From NCBI GenBank assembly GCA_013180625.2, contig SNVD02010155.1, forward strand, positions 1 through 64,000: a DNA stretch of 64,000 bases. Reading direction: 5' to 3'. Made by a program: the position numbers and the translations under genes. This stretch comes from Boswellia sacra (lineage: Eukaryota; Streptophyta; Magnoliopsida; Sapindales; Burseraceae). Below the pieces are notes generated by a model. It searched no databases and had not been told where the DNA came from. It saw only the letters and a program-made list of their open reading frames with translations. Positions within the stretch are counted from its first letter, which is position 1, and every line of letters begins with the position of its first letter. Positions 49,298 through 61,095 of this stretch are shown here, one piece after another.

Positions 49298-51199
49298 CAT
49301 TTAGCCCTTGATATGCCTGTTTTTGTCATTTGACCCCCTATTTATTTTCTTGCCCCTCCAACTATCAAATTCTGACTTGACGGATAAAAATATCAACAAC
49401 TTTCTGCCTTTTTTCAATCTAATACTATTCCTAAAATTACAGAATTTCATACATCAAAATCGCACAAAACACTGTTGATTATAGAAAGCAAGTAGAAAAA
49501 CAGACCTCTATTCGGTGCACTTCCATTGCAAATGAACTCTCAAACACGAGAGCAGGAAGAAAAACAGCCAATAGAAGGTTCGGATCAATATTCGCCCCTT
49601 TCAAATCAACAACAACAACAACATTAATCCCTCAAATTTGAATCGTAATAACACTTCAACTTCAACACACAGCTTCTTTTCACTTCAATTCAACAACAAA
49701 AACTTACAAAGACGAATGCCGTCCCCAATTTTTTCCCAATTTACGACTCGTTCCATTCTCTGAAAAAAATAGTAAATAAATAAATAAATCAGCATTGACG
49801 TTTATGAAATTAAAACAAATAAATGAAATAAAAATAAAAATAAAAATGAACCTAAAGATCCTAGAGCAATGCCGATGATTCGGAGAGCGACAGTGTACGG
49901 AACTCTGGTTCCGCGTAGTAACTGCCCGGAAGCAATTCCAAGCAGTAAACTTATGCCGACAAAAACGACGGCGTCTCTTGGACTGCTACTTTCATCACTG
50001 CTGGAAGGAGAAGGAGAAGAAGTGGTTTTTTTCGGCTAATATTCCGAAGGCAACGTGGCCCTCAGTGAAGCACTCCATTTTAACTATCTGTCGTAGACGG
50101 ATCAGCTGGAGAACTTGTTCACTTGTTTGTTTCAGTGCTCACTTCAATTGAGCAAAGAATGGGAAAGGAGTAATATTACACTTGCGGGAGCCAAAGTCCT
50201 TGTGCGCGTGGATTACGAAAATATATATAGCAAATGACGTGTCAACCATCGAGACTTGATTGGGTAAAAGAGCGAGTTATTGGCTGCCGGATTAGCACAC
50301 TGTGATTGACACTGGAGTAGCAGATATTAAGAGTGCGTTCGAGGCTGCTGACTAGCTTTTAAATTTTTTTAAATTCTGATGTTGGCTACAGTTATTTTAA
50401 TGTTCGATAATTCTTTCAAAATTAATTATCTAAAAAATAAAATTATTATTTAAAAAATATATTTTTATATTAGATTATAAAAGTAAAAAATAACATTTTT
50501 TAAAAATTATATTTTAAAAAATTAAAAATTATATTTTAAAAAACTAAAAGATAGATCAAAATATCAAAATTATTCCTTTAAAAATGATTAAAATAAAAAT
50601 ATCCTTAAATCTTAAATTTTTAAAATTAATTAATGAATTATTTATTTTATAAATTATTAAATCTAATTTATTTAAATTTTATTTTTTAAAAAATTTTCTT
50701 GAAGAATAAAAAAAATCAGTAGAGAAATGTCATCACTGTCGTCGGTATAAATATTATACATATTTATTGAACAGCATAACAATTTTAAAAAATTATTTTA
50801 TTAAACACCTATGATTTTTTAAGAAAGTACGGTTAACAAATTTTTTTTTTCAGTAATTTTCCACGACACGACAGTCTCAAAACATACCTTAAACATGATT
50901 TGCTGACTTGGGAGGCTGTGGGTCATAACTTTGGCTGTAAATATCCCTTGTATGTTTGTAACGATACTATGATGGTTCAAAATCCAAAAAAAAAAAAAAA
51001 AATTGATCGATTAAATTCAATTCAATTATTAAATTTTAATTGGATATGAAGAATTAGTAGATTATATTAGATTAAAAAATTAAAAAAATCAAACTAATTA
51101 GATTGACCTGTAAATTATATTCACAAAAATTAATATAAATAATAAATATAATAAAAAAGTATATTTAAAATATTTTAATTTAAAAAAATAATATTACAC

Positions 51200-51335
51200 T
51201 TATTATCCGTTTACAACAAACTCTTTCTGTAACTTGAGTGAACAAACAAAAATAAGTAAAGGTAATTATATTTTCATTATGAATTTGTCAACTCAAGTTA
51301 TAAGGAGAATTAGTTGTAAAATTAATCTTAAAAAA
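51200..51335. mobile_element. Short inverted-repeat MITE
   Basis: The left arm tttacaacaaactctttctg plus 'taacttgagt' is the inverse of the right arm 'actcaagttataaggagaat' plus 'tagttgtaaa'. About 135 bp in all, with A+T-rich centre. Confidence 0.6.
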
Positions 51336-51716
51336 ATGAAATACAAATATTCTATTTATTTTTACTTAAAAGTTAATCTAAAATATGTATAGTTTTTTTT
51401 TTATATCATCTTGTATTCAATTTTTGTCCATTTTCTCATACAATATATTAGTAAGATGTATCTTAATATTGAATTGGATCATATTTATGTCTTTTAAAAT
51501 TGGATTGAATCAAATCGAATCCTAATAATTTGAACTTTGATCTAATTACTTTGAATTAAAAAATCTTTAGCCTGACTAACATTAGATTGAAGAGCAATGC
51601 TACGTCAACAATTCATTTAAAACCTCCTCTATCAATTTAGGTTATAAAGAGAGTTAATTGTAAATGGATTATAGGTGTAGTATTCCTCTAGAATGAATTA
51701 GTTAATAGCTAAAAAG

Positions 51717-51913
51717 TAATGTTAGACTTACAACCTTCATACAACTCAAATTCTACAACTTGATATAATGGTCTACACGATAAAAATTTACTAGACGAGG
51801 AAAAAATTAAAAAGAATGAGAAAAGTTACATCTCAAATAAAAATTTTTTCAAGTAAATTATTATATCAGGTTGTGAAATTTGAATTGTATAAATATTATA
51901 AGTTTATATTATT
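51717..51913. mobile_element. MITE, family member 1
   Basis: Ends mirror each other over about 50 bp: left 'aatgttagacttacaacctt' and 'caactcaaattctacaactt', right (reverse complement) 'aatataaacttataatattt' and 'caattcaaatttcacaacct'. No coding sequence. A relative lies 1.1 kb away. Confidence 0.65.
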
Positions 51914-52827
51914 GATAGCTAAATTCATTGCATCCAAATTGGCATACGCCACTACCATACACCACTAATTGTAAAACAATTTGTCTATTTCTTACTTCCC
52001 ACTTTTTATCTCTCTTCTCTTGCATCTAGTGTCTTGCTTATTTCACTTTCACTTGCTTTATTTTTATCGGTCAGCCCCACTTACTTATGGGTTGTTCAAA
52101 ATTCAATCTAAATCGATCAAAATATTCAATTTCGACATGTTTTGATTATTAAATTGGATTTAAAATTCTAAAATCTAGTATATTTGGATTAATAATCATT
52201 TTTTTTAGAAACCCAATAAAACCAATCCAATTCAGCCTGAACTAAAAAATATATATATTATACATTAATTAGGACATTTTATACATTTAATTAGAATAAC
52301 GACGTTATATTCAAGCTTTAAGTGTTACCAACTTTCTAAATTAATAGAGCTTAATTCATTGATGGCTTAGCCGAAAAATATAGGCCCAATAACCTTCAAT
52401 AAAAGTTCATTAATTTATTTTCACTTTTCTACATCCATCAAGGTTTTCTCCTACATTATTCTCTATTTATCATCCTTCTTCTGCTCCTCCTCCTTTTCAT
52501 ATTCAACCGTTGCTGTGTTTTTATTCTTAAATGAATTAACAAGTTCAAGGACGTTATAGAACTCCAAAATGGAGGAATAACATTCAAAAAAGTTTGATGA
52601 TAATAAACAAATTAGGTTTTAATAATCAAATTTATGTTGATGATTTGACTTTGGACTTCAAAAAATGATTTCAAGAACTAAGAACAAGATAAAATGAACC
52701 ATTTTAATCTCAAAGATCATAGACTTGAAGATATTATATAAGATTGAGAGTTACACATTTTTATGTAGTCTTGTTTCATGTTGAAGCTTGTATTTCTTCT
52801 TGAGAATTATTGGATATACTAATAAGA

Positions 52828-53034
52828 GTAATATTAGACTTAAAACATTCATACGACATATATTCTATAATATGATGTGGCAGCTTACATGATTAAAATT
52901 CACTTGAGAAACAAAAAATAAAAATGAATAAAAAAATTATATCTCCAATATGGTTTTATCACTTAGAATGTCACATTATGTTGTAAAATTTATGTTATAT
53001 AAATGTTGTAAATATATTATTATTATGTTATTAA
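52828..53034. mobile_element. MITE, family member 2
   Basis: It has the same layout as the element at 51717: left 'taatattagacttaaaacat' and 'attctataatatgatgtggc', right reverse complement with 'acatttatataacataaatt' and 'ttacaacataatgtgac'. The pair shares the 'aaa-ttac-tt-ag' core and length of about 200 bp. Confidence 0.65.
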
Positions 53035-54879
53035 TAACCCGAATTGAAGCTTGAATTGTTATACGCATGATCGAGGAAGTTCATTGAACCTCTGCTCTCT
53101 CTAAGTCGTAACCCTAGTTAAACTAGTTAGTTGTTAGTGTCATAACACGTGCGCCTTAGCCTTTAACTATCGTTTTCTCTTGGGTTTTTAGCAACTTTCG
53201 GACAATCTATGTATATTTTTCCAACGAGTGGTAGTTATTCAAACTCCTCAAAGCTTTTTTCTAATCCTTTTTTATTTTAAAACATAATTTAGGTGATATC
53301 AAAACCAAATAGCCTCCTTGACTTTTAGTTTTACGAGTAAAATAAAAAACCCCATTGTATTCGCATTTTCTTTTCTTCTCTTATTGACAGTGATAAAAAA
53401 TATATATAAAAATTTCATATTTTATGTTTGATTTTCATACTTTAAAAAAAAAATTCAGATGTCATTAAAAAATGATCTAGATACCAAATATAAATTATAA
53501 ATGTTCGTTTGATGGTATTTTGTGCTATACTAATGTTTAAATAAACACAAAACGAGTTTTGCAATTCAAACATTTGCAAGATTATTATATATTCTTATGA
53601 AATGATAAATACCATTTGAATGGAGGAAGATAATGAGTTTTCCGTTAACCAAATTTTAAAAAGCGTATTTTTGAAATTATTTACAATGTATTTAAGAAGG
53701 GGGTTTAACAAGAAATTTGGTGCAATTTTCAACAAAAATGCTTTTTTTTTTCCGCAACGGTTTATGTATTGTTGATTTTAAACTTAAATTTATATCCCTA
53801 ATGCATAATACTAACATTTTAAAGGTGAGTTTAGAAAATGGAGATTAAAAATGATTTTTATTAAATGCATATAATCTAAAATATGTACATTCCTCTTAGG
53901 TTTCTTTAATAACATATAGGTTAATTTTTTTTAAAAAATAATGTTAGATATAGAATTATACAATTATTCTCGAATAATCTCATATATGAAATGATATTAT
54001 CGATATTATAATCTTCTTTATTTATAACTACAATCCAATAAAATTATATTACATGAGGTTGGATGAATATAGTTTTATATTTTATTAGTTTATGATGTCT
54101 CAACACTATCATTTTTACTATCGATTTTAGGCTTATAGCGAGTTTTTGTTTGAGTTTTTCGATTGTCCAAAAATGTATTTTTAATGTTAAAAATTTTTAT
54201 AAATTTATTTTGTGTACACCACTATTAAAGAGAGTTTAGACAGGATTAGAAAAGTTATTTTTTGAGTGTAGGAAAAACCCAAAATTATTGCTTTTAGGGG
54301 GAATCTTTTTGGACTTTTTTTTTTTAAAAGTTTTGAAGCTTCAATTGTCAAATATATCATCAGTTTTTTAGAATTTTTTTAATAAAAATACTATTTTTAG
54401 AAGCTTTGCTGTCGAAGGATCTATACCAATACAAGTTAGATTTATTTCAATAAATTCTATCTTAAAAAAACCAAAATAAACAAACCTTTATAACTTGTAT
54501 GCACTCAATAAATCCTTCACAATTAATATCTACTTTCTTAGCTCACTTTTTGTAACATAAAGGTTATATATTTCTTAAATTATACTGATTTCAATGCATA
54601 ATTATTGTCAAATAAATGACATGTAGCCTACAGCATAGGTTTTTTTTTGGCTAAATATACTTTTGATTATTATCTCCACTCAGAAAAAATAAATATAATT
54701 AAAAAAGTTTTTAATAAGTAATTAAATAGAATAACAATAATAATAAATAGCCAGCAACGTGGTCAGATATTAGAGTGGCTATAATTATCCTCACCTACAT
54801 TTCTGTCCCTTCTCTCTTCTTCCATTTTGTTTCACTTAAATTTTTTCACATTTCATCAATCAGGAAAATCAGCAAAATT

Positions 54880-57800
54880 ATGACAAAAAATTCCATAGAA
54901 ATTCTCCTCCTTGGCGTTCTGATCGCCTCCTGCTCGATAACCCATGTGAGATCCGACGCCTCTGATCACCGCTACAAGGTCGGTGACCCCGTCCCTCTCT
55001 ATGCGAACAAGGTTGGCCCTTTCCACAACCCCAGGTAATTTTATCATTTCCATATTTTCTTCCATCTTTCATTTCGTTTCATTCCATTTTTTCATGCTTC
55101 CTTGGATCTGGATTTGTGGTTTTGATTAAGGGTTTGTTTGGATGCCATAGCTAATTATGATATGCGAATTGTGTTTTTTCTTTTAATTTTTGTTTTATTT
55201 TAATTTGTTGTATTATTTGATTTCAGTGAAACTTATCGCTATTTCGATCTGCCATTCTGCTCTCCAGGTTTGTTTCACCGCTCTGTTTGTTTTGGTTTTT
55301 TGTTTTTTTTAATTATTTTTTTAATATTAATATTTGAGGCGAATGAGTAACGAAATGGGATAAATGAAATCCCATTTTATTTCTGAACTTGATGATAATA
55401 TATGCCATTTTATTTATTATTTATTGTAAAATTTGTTTTTTTAACAATTTATTATATTGTTAAGGAAAATAAAATGTCTCTATGATGTTTATGTGCTAAT
55501 AATTTTAAGTGGTTTATTTATTTTTTTGAATTGTTGGTTTGTTTATATGCTGAAACGGGTTTGAATTTAATTTGACAACAACAGATGCTGTAATAAAAGA
55601 GAAGAAGGAAGCGCTTGGTGAGGTGTTGAATGGCGATCGTCTTGTGAATGCTCCTTATAAACTCAACTTCAGAGAGGAGAAGGACTCTGCTGTGGTTTGT
55701 AGAAAGAAGCTGAACAAGGAAGAAGTTGCTCAGTTCCGGAGGGCAGTCGAGAAGGACTACTATTTCCAAATGTATTATGATGACTTGCCCATTTGGGGTT
55801 TCATTGGTAAAGTTGAAAAGGAAGGGAAAACTTCACCGAGCGAGTATAAATATTTCCTTTACAAGCATATCCAGTTTGAAATTCTCTATAATAAGGACCG
55901 TGTAATTGAGATTGGTGCACGAATGGATGGACATTCTGTGGTGGACTTGACAGAGGACAAGGATGTTGATGCAGAGTTTATGTACAGTGTGAAATGGAAG
56001 GAAACTGACACTCCTTTTGACAAGAGGATGGAGAAATACTCGGTGTCTTCCTCACTGCCACATCATTTGGAAATCCATTGGTTTTCGATCATAAACTCTT
56101 GTGTGACAGTTCTCCTTTTAACTGGTTTTCTTGCAACAATTCTAATGCGGGTTCTGAAGAATGATTTCATGAAGTAAGATTTTCTTGGAATTATAAATTT
56201 TTGTTTTTGTATCAACTGGTTTTTCTCCTATTTGTTCAGGCATTGACAATGTATTTTTTATTTCTTAAAAAGGTATGCCCAAGATGAGGAAGCTGCTGAT
56301 GACCAAGAAGAGACTGGATGGAAGTACATTCATGGTGATGTGTTCCGCTTTCCAAAATACAAATCTTTGTTTGCTGCAGCCCTTGGTTCTGGCACTCAGT
56401 TGTTCACTCTGTAAGGATCTTCCTGGTGTTCTGTACATATTCATGGCTTAGTTTATGGTGACACTTTTCTACGCAATAACTGATTCTCCTTTCTAATTTT
56501 CTTGCTTTTGTTTCCAGCACTGTATTTATCTTTATGCTTGCACTGGTGGGTGTATTTTATCCATACAACCGAGGAGCTCTATTTACTGCACTGGTGGTCA
56601 TTTATGCACTCACATCTGGGATTGCAGGATATACAGCATCCTCGTTCTACTGTCAACTTGAAGGAAAGAACTGGGTATGAGTTGATATTCTTTGTCCGCA
56701 GAAGACATTGTTTTTAATGTGATTTTTGTGAAACAAAGTTGGGAATTAATTATGTTTTAACTTTTTGGTTTCACAGGTGAGGAATCTGTTGCTGACCGGA
56801 TGCCTCTTCTGCGGCCCACTTTTCCTGACATTCTGTTTCCTTAACACTGTTGCCATTGCTTACAGTGCAACTGCAGCACTGCCTTTTGGTACAATTGTCG
56901 TAATAGTTCTCATATGGACGTTAGTCACATCACCATTGCTTGTGTTGGGTGGTATTGCTGGTAAAAACAGCAAGGCTGAGTTCCAAGCTCCCTGCCGTAC
57001 CACAAAGTACCCTCGAGAGATCCCGCCGCTGCCTTGGTACAGGAGTGCTATTCCCCAGATGGCAATGGCTGGTTTTCTCCCTTTTAGTGCTATCTACATT
57101 GAGCTTTATTACATATTTGCCAGTGTTTGGGGCCACAGGATTTACACAATATACAGCATCCTATTTATTGTCTTTATTATTCTTCTGATTGTTACTGCTT
57201 TCATAACCGTGGCTTTGACATACTTTCAACTCGCTGCTGAAGATCATGAATGGTGGTGGAGGTACATAAGTTCTCTTATATTTTCATTTCTTAATTTATT
57301 TTTAAATCATATCATAGGAAATTTTATGGTTTAGTTTATGATTGTTTATTTTGATTTACGGTTTATGACTACGGACTTAACATGTCTTTTGGTGGGTTTA
57401 TCTCATTTGTGAATCATAAAATGTCTTTAGTTTATTTTATCAAACCCATTAATATCTGCCCAAACTTATTTTCAGTAGAGACAACCGTACACTCATGCAT
57501 GGACCACAGCCATGAGTTTAATTGTTCTGTTGTTTTTTTGGCTTTTTCGTGGCTTACACATGTTTGAACTATCTTGTTGGTTTTGAATTAAAAGATTATA
57601 ATCATGTGCCTGAAGAAGGTGCAAGTCTAAGGTGTGTGGGCCCAGGTCTAGATACTTTAATACCTGTGTCCAACTCAATTTCAACCCTTGCCAAATTGAT
57701 ACTTATTCGTACTTTTTTCATTAATTTGTTACTTGGACTCTTAGACATGCAGCTAAATTGAAATATTATATTCTAGTATATTTTGGACTGCGCTCATTTT

Positions 57801-58595
57801 GGATGCTTTTAGTAGTTAAAATCTCTTGTAGTGCTAATCCTACTGACACATTGGTTCAGGGTCATGGGTAAGAAATAAAAATTAGAGAAACCTTAAAAAA
57901 GTAAAAATAAATGGACAAGTTCTAGTTGTGTTCAAAGAGAGCTTGCATTGAGATGTCTACTTGGTCATAAAATTTGAGGAACATTTTTGGAATGTTTTGA
58001 TATGAATAAATAAGCTATAGAGTGGCATAAGGTGCTGGATTCTCATAGTTGAATGATGGGTGGTGTGAGAAAAGCATGGGTGTCTTATACAAGGAGAATG
58101 CAAAGATCTGATAGAGTACAAAGTCCTTAATTAATTTATGCTTATGTATGATAACTTTTGTCGGATCTGTGGTTACATTTCATACATTCAGAATATTAAT
58201 TTCTTTGTCTTATGCTGTCTGTGAAAATTAGTTATTTTTCTTGCAGTTAAGCATAACCGTAAAATGTTTTTGAAATAGCAAAAGTCTATTGTTTATTGTC
58301 TTTATAAATGTATATGACTTGGAATAAGCTTTACTTGTTACCTGATGATGACTGATGTGTGTTTATTTGTCACAGGTCTTTTCTTTGCGGTGGATCTACT
58401 GGTGCGTTTATTTATGCCTATTGCTTGTACTATTACTATGCACGATCAGATATGTCCGGTTTTATGCAGACCTCATTCTTCTTTGGATACATGGCTTGCA
58501 TCTGCTATGGTTTCTTCCTTATGCTTGGTACAGTGGGTTTCCGTGCCTCTTTGTTCTTTGTTCGTCACATATACAGGTCAATCAAATGTGAGTAG
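54880..58595 (+). CDS. Transmembrane nine (TM9SF/TMN/EMP70) protein, 7 coding exons, 594 aa
   Basis: TM9 proteins are nine-pass membrane proteins of the Golgi/endosome, linked to sorting of membrane cargo. Exons: 54880-55034, 55227-55267, 55585-56173, 56273-56410, 56518-56674, 56777-57261, 58376-58595, sum 1785 bp in phase with GT-AG borders. Residues 1-25 are a signal peptide (MTKNSIEILLLGVLIASC...). The lumenal domain follows (YKVGDPVPLYANKVGPFHNP, SETYRYFDLPFCSP, DDLPIWGFIGKVE). TM1 is at about 230-253 (INSCVTVLLLTGFLATIL) after SLPHHLEIHWFSIINS. Eight further helices include VFYPYNRGALFTAL, GGIAGKNSKAEFQAPCRTTK and SDMSGFMQTSFFFGYMAC. The protein ends RSIKCE, the KxE/D Golgi-retention motif of plant members. 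An upstream in-frame ATG at 54775 would add 35 residues before the signal peptide; I prefer 54880 because the signal peptide starts there. Closest to the Arabidopsis TMN2/3 group from memory. Confidence 0.96.
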
Positions 58596-59464
58596 TCAGT
58601 CAGTCTTTTTGTTTCACAAACTTTATCATAGAGAAAAAGGTCTATGATTTTTGTTGAAGTTAGGTTTAGAAGGCCCTCAGCTATCACAAAGAAAGGATGC
58701 AAGCTTCAACAATGGCCATTCCGCCTTCAGATGTCCGTCGGATGGTGCCTAGTCCCTGGTGCCCTTTCTGGGCTGTTATGGGATTTATTGGTCTTGTTGG
58801 GATCTGTAATTATGTGGCAAATTGGCTGCTGCTATGGTTGTGTCCTATATAATGTAATGTAGAGCACGATGTTATCTGTTCTTTTACTTATGTAGAAAGC
58901 AAATCCTTTCTGTGGTACGGTCTGAGCTAATACTTTTCTAATTAAGTTAACATTTTGCGTTCTATGTTTCCTATGACAGTGAACTCTCACTTTGCCCTGG
59001 AAGCTTGTGCTTAAATCATTTGTTTTTTGTTGCTAGGGAAAAAAACTTGTAGTTTGAATATGCTAAAATTAAGTTAACTGAAAGCTTTTAGGAACCGTTG
59101 ATTACTTCACTGAAAATTTTACGTTGAACTTGATAATTTATTATATATATATATATTGACGGACATTAGAGTTTAGAATTGTGATATTAAGACATGAATA
59201 TTGATATAGCAAGTGGGTAGTAGGAATATTTACATTTTAATTTTTCTCACTATCTTTTTATTGTAACGGATGAATGATCATCGATTATTGTTAAAAGTTT
59301 TAGGTTATGATAGTCCCCGTGAAATACTGATACATAATATATTTAAAATAATGATTGAATAATTTAAAAGTACATATATTATGGAATTTTACTAAATAGA
59401 TATCAAAGTAACATGATACTAGATAGGATGATCCCACAATGAGGCTCATTGTTCGACATAGAGG
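58596..59464. other. 3' region of the TMN gene and spacer
   Basis: The first several hundred bases (to about 58990) are likely 3' untranslated region on the plus strand. A (TA)n run lies near 59140. No other gene is seen before the aldo-keto reductase remnant. Confidence 0.5.
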
Positions 59465-59987
59465 TTAGATATCGAAATCTGAGGACCACAAAATATTGGC
59501 AGTGAAGAATCCTTGGCGTTGAGGAAGCGGAGCGATTCTGTTTGATTCCTCCTCAGTCAAGCACCAGTAAAAAATATGAAGGTTCTCCCTCATTCTCTCA
59601 CTGTTGAAGCTCTTTGTTACCAAACTCACCCCTTGCTTATACGCCCATTTCAATGCAGCCTGTAACTTATTCACCCATCAATAACTGTTACTTTTTAATG
59701 ATCATCCTTTGTAAGGTTTGGCCTGATTAATTAGATTGCAATAATATTTCCTTTTGGTAGATAATAGAATTGAAATTGAACCCTAAATGAAGTCACTTTG
59801 TAGCACCTGAGCAGTGGCTTTTCCTTTAGCCTTGGCAATCTTTTCTAGCACATCACATTCTACAACTCTATTGTCACCCTGTTTACTCTTTGTATGCACC
59901 AAGAGGTGAATATGCTGATACATGAATACCCTTTGCTGCACCAAACTCTCTCAGTTTCTTCTGTTGCCGTACTGGGTTGATCTCCAC
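59465..59987 (-). pseudogene. Aldo-keto reductase, 3' remnant of two exons
   Basis: Aldo-keto reductases reduce carbonyl groups with NADPH. The last two exons can be seen. Exon 59807-59987 starts after taatag| and reads VEINPVRQQKKLREF and GAAKGIHVSAYSPLGA. It then meets a TAA and a shift of frame before VVECDVLEKIAKAKGKATAQ. Exon 59465-59660 reads AALKWAYKQGVSLVTKSFNS, ERMRENLHIF, then the LTEEESNRI and PQRQG motifs, and ends normally at TAA. The motifs match the chalcone-reductase/codeinone-reductase-like group (AKR4). The catalytic tetrad exons are absent upstream, where non-coding DNA and a Gypsy element begin. So it is a truncated, broken gene. Confidence 0.85.
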
Positions 59988-60470
59988 CTATTACAGAAGC
60001 CAAGCAAAAAAGGGTACATTTGAATATTTGAAACTATATTATGGTTCGGTGTTAAGATTGCTTAGGTCAATACCAATTTCAAAAATTTTACATCACGAGG
60101 TCAATGAAAAAGACAAATTTACTCTCCTATGATGCTTCATTTTAAAATACTGTAGTAATTATATAAATTAATGGACAATTGAGTTCTTTAAATATTTATA
60201 AATCATGTCATTTTAGTTTTACTCCTCACATGAGGAGTTGGACTAACCTTAATGCTTTACCGACATAACTTGTATGAAAGACTATTGTTGGGTCATCCAT
60301 TAGATGTTTAAAGAAAATGTTTTAAGATTTATAAAAAGGACGAGTCACTTTACCTAATAAGTTAATCTTTTGGGTCGGATACCTAAATCTTTTACATATT
60401 AAAAAATAAATGGAGTATATATTTTCTTTATAGATGAGATTTCACTTAACCAACATTAATCTTACTTGAT
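59988..60470. other. Spacer between the aldo-keto reductase remnant and the Gypsy element
   Basis: No gene is recognised. The missing 5' exons of the reductase would be expected here on the minus strand but are not found. Confidence 0.5.
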
Positions 60471-61000
60471 TGACAACAGGATGTCGTGAGCTTAGAGCTT
60501 GCGCAGCACGCTCATGTAGCATTTAGACAATTTGAACCCAAAGTTGCCAAGTAAGCCTTGTTATTAGCTTGCTTTACTCAAGAAGAAGCTTGAGAGACTT
60601 GGATCGTTGAGCTAAGAGCTTTAAGGCAAAGTGAAGAGAAGTGTTGGAAGATTGGAGACGATTATTGCTAAGTAAGAAGGCTTTGTATTACACAAGAACT
60701 CTTTACAATTACTTGGTTACAACTCGGCCTACGAATGAAGCTTGAAGGGGTATTTATAGTAATCCACCTCCTAAATAGACGATCAAAATTTATTTCATCT
60801 GACGGTCTATATTCGCCATCTAGAATCAACACCTAAAATATCTAGATATTTACAAGGATATTTACATGAGACTTTCTAGCACATTGGCTCCCTATAGTTT
60901 TCTAGAGATTGGGCTAGGCCTTACAAGCTTTCTAGAAATTAGGCCAAGCCTTGCACACATTTGGGTCATCCCTAGCAAGCAAATTGGACGGGCCGTAACA
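60471..61000 (-). repeat. 3' LTR of the chromovirus (about 530 bp)
   Basis: On the minus strand it starts TGTTACGGCCCGTCC at 61000, directly after the polypurine tract, and ends in TTGTCA at 60471. A TATA box (actataaatacccc) lies at about 60747-60760. The outer end is set by the TG/CA rule and could be off by a few bases. Confidence 0.75.
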
Positions 61001-61012
61001 TCCTCCCCCACC
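61001..61012 (-). other. Polypurine tract
   Basis: The minus strand reads ggtgggggagga immediately before the LTR start TGTTACGG, the normal priming site for plus-strand DNA synthesis in LTR retrotransposons. Confidence 0.85.
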
Positions 61013-61095
61013 TAATCTTATGACGTTCTTGGTGTATTCTTGTCCTTGTAGAGTCGGATGTGCTCATCAAATTACCACAAGGCGTCTTCACGTTC

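Larger units (their letters stand above)
31698..50078 (-). pseudogene. Second SOS1 copy, decayed, in direct tandem with the intact gene
   Basis: Equivalents of exons 1-11 and 16-23 of the neighbour are recognisable in the same order and strand: exon 1 at about 49875-50078, 2 at 49706, 3 at 49504, 4 at 45738, 5 at 45505, 6 at 45226, 7 at 45034, 8 at 43862, 9 at 43722, 10 at 42557, 11 at 42131, 16 at 41400-41699, 17 at 39641, 18 at 39321, 19 at 39000, 20 at 38697, 21 at 38147, 22 at 36800-37060. Exon 23 is split: 36567-36590 and 31698-31961. Exons 12-15 are missing. Lesions: a 1-bp gain in exon 1, a 1-bp loss in exon 5, a 4-bp loss in exon 6, a 1-bp loss in exon 17, an 8-bp loss in exon 20, a TGA in place of an Arg codon in exon 22, and a 1-bp gain giving TGA before DSPS in exon 23. 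No functional transporter can be made. Introns still align with copy 1, so the duplication was genomic, not by retroposition. Confidence 0.93.
50079..54774. other. MITE-rich intergenic DNA between the SOS1 pseudogene and the TMN gene
   Basis: No gene is seen. The first 100 bp still align with the 5' leader of SOS1 copy 1, then similarity stops. An ACGTGTC core (abscisic-acid response element type, at about 50237) lies in the old promoter side. About 50335-50895 may be a transposon with weakly matching ends. Clear MITEs are listed separately. The rest is A+T-rich with poly(A/T) runs. Confidence 0.55.

Noticed and set aside
57262..58375. Open frames inside the long TMN intron 6
   Set aside because: They cross the splice donor or have no similarity; exon 6 and exon 7 join in phase without them.
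58644..58862. 72-codon open frame after the TMN stop codon
   Set aside because: Lies in the likely 3' untranslated region, different frame from TMN, no known domain.
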